Program-made: the position numbers and the translations under genes
Shown here: positions 6,336-6,863 of the stretch, piece after piece
How positions within the stretch are numbered: the first letter of the stretch is position 1
How the letters are laid out: each line of letters starts with the position of its first letter
The notes under the pieces: model-generated
What the model saw: the letters and a program-made list of their open reading frames with translations, nothing else
Database searches by the model: none
What the model was told of the DNA's origin: nothing
NCBI GenBank assembly: GCA_035258565.1
Contig: DATFXF010000043.1
Location: 1 to 6,863 of the forward strand
Length of the DNA: 6,863 nt
Direction: 5' to 3'
Origin: DATFXF01 sp035258565
Lineage (GTDB): Bacteria; Acidobacteriota; Terriglobia; Acidiferrales; UBA7541

Positions 6336-6530
6336 GAGGTTGAGGCAGGTTTCGGCACACAATCTGGGGATGTTGGTCGCCCCACCGTGAGTTAAGACCT
6401 CTCCCTGACCTGCCAGCGATAGTCAGTCGCGAGCTGGAACTACCTAAGTAATCTCGGCAATCTAGGTAACTCGAATCTGAAGGTTCGCGAATCGTACAAA
6501 TCGGGGAGCCAATCTTTTCAGTGAGTTAGC

Positions 6531-6671
6531 TTAGGGTCTTGCCCGGAAGCAACAGCGATTGTCCCCCGAATTGCCCCCATTGTGCCCGGCTAGGTAGCCT
6601 TCTAGCTTGTGAGCTGCGTCCTTGAGATCCCGCCCGGGGCTCAGCTCATCGAGTTCAATCAGCGCCGCCAT
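6531..6671 (-). CDS. Possible 46-residue ORF or gene remnant
   Basis: The frame reads MAALIELDELSPGRDLKDAA and continues to HKLEGYLAGHNGG, a plausible amphipathic helical stretch with GC-rich third positions. It remains open upstream of the ATG to a TGA about 22 codons earlier. There is no ribosome binding site. It may be the tail of a larger decayed gene; I cannot name a family. Confidence 0.15.
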   Translation of the reverse strand: MAALIELDELSPGRDLKDAAHKLEGYLAGHNGGNSGDNRCCFRARP

Positions 6672-6863
6672 CGGAAAGAAGCTGAGGCGGAAGGGCCAGG
6701 CAGAAGCGCTAAGGGCAAGCCAACGCCGAATACGCCAAAGTCAAGTAGGTTTTCTGTACGCTCGAGAAATATGTGACGCTCCGCCTGTACCCGCAGAGCA
6801 CTTCCCCCCACGCAGTGCCGGCAGTTTGATTGTCCTGACCACTCTCACAGGGGCCCAGCTAGG

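Larger units (their letters stand above)
5845..6863. other. About 1 kb without a recognisable gene
   Basis: I recognise no protein family here on either strand. The stretch presumably carries the promoter of the DUF1326 gene near its left end. It contains two overlapping antisense small ORFs (6111-6311 minus, 6144-6335 plus), a perfect inverted repeat at 6091-6106 and a 46-codon frame at 6531-6671 (minus). An imperfect repeat lies around 6449-6475, where ACCTA and TAGGT arms flank a 16-nt centre. Nothing could be assigned to 6672-6863. The region may be a degraded gene remnant or a true long intergenic spacer. Confidence 0.5.

Noticed and set aside
5845..6360. Upstream extension of the DUF1326 reading frame to a 402-residue ORF
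   Set aside because: The extra 172 residues are Arg/Pro-rich with no recognisable pattern, while the internal ATG at 5844 has a strong ribosome binding site and begins a signal peptide.
6480..6515. Possible tRNA 3' end (GGTTCGCGAATC followed later by GGGGAGCCA)
   Set aside because: No 5' acceptor strand complements the 3' end and no anticodon arm can be drawn.

Overview
The window looks like chromosomal DNA of an acidobacterial-type soil bacterium. The strongest reason is the gene at 776-3190. It encodes a Ser/Thr kinase, one membrane segment, a TolB-like domain and TPR repeats, a fusion characteristic of Acidobacteriota. The moderately GC-rich composition and the small exported DUF-type proteins fit this. 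It is an inference from family knowledge, not from a database search.

Layout. Positions 2-595 (minus) hold the N-terminal 198 codons of a membrane protein with an HEGIGH zinc-protease motif; the gene runs off the left edge. Positions 596-775 are a divergent control region with a near-consensus promoter for the kinase, a weaker one for the membrane protein, and two short palindromes. The kinase (776-3190, plus) is complete. It converges on a block of minus-strand genes: the C-terminal remnant of a large serine recombinase (about 3200-3780), a small lipoprotein whose 3' end is cut where it meets that remnant (3750-4067), a DUF1579-like protein with an apparent frameshift at its start (4317-4925), and an exported cysteine-rich DUF1326 protein (5152-5844) followed by a convincing intrinsic terminator. 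About 1 kb at the right end (5845-6863) has no recognisable gene, only weak small ORFs and one inverted repeat.

How the genes relate. No operon of known function is evident. The kinase probably senses or relays a signal at the inner membrane and could share regulation with the divergently transcribed protease-like protein. The lipoprotein, DUF1579 and DUF1326 genes have gaps of 208-249 nt between them, so they are probably separate units. The recombinase remnant and truncated lipoprotein mark an old recombination scar. A compact series of hairpins (3198-3296) sits at the far edge of that scar, just after the kinase stop codon, and is the least explained structure here. I found no tRNA, rRNA, CRISPR array or complete mobile element.
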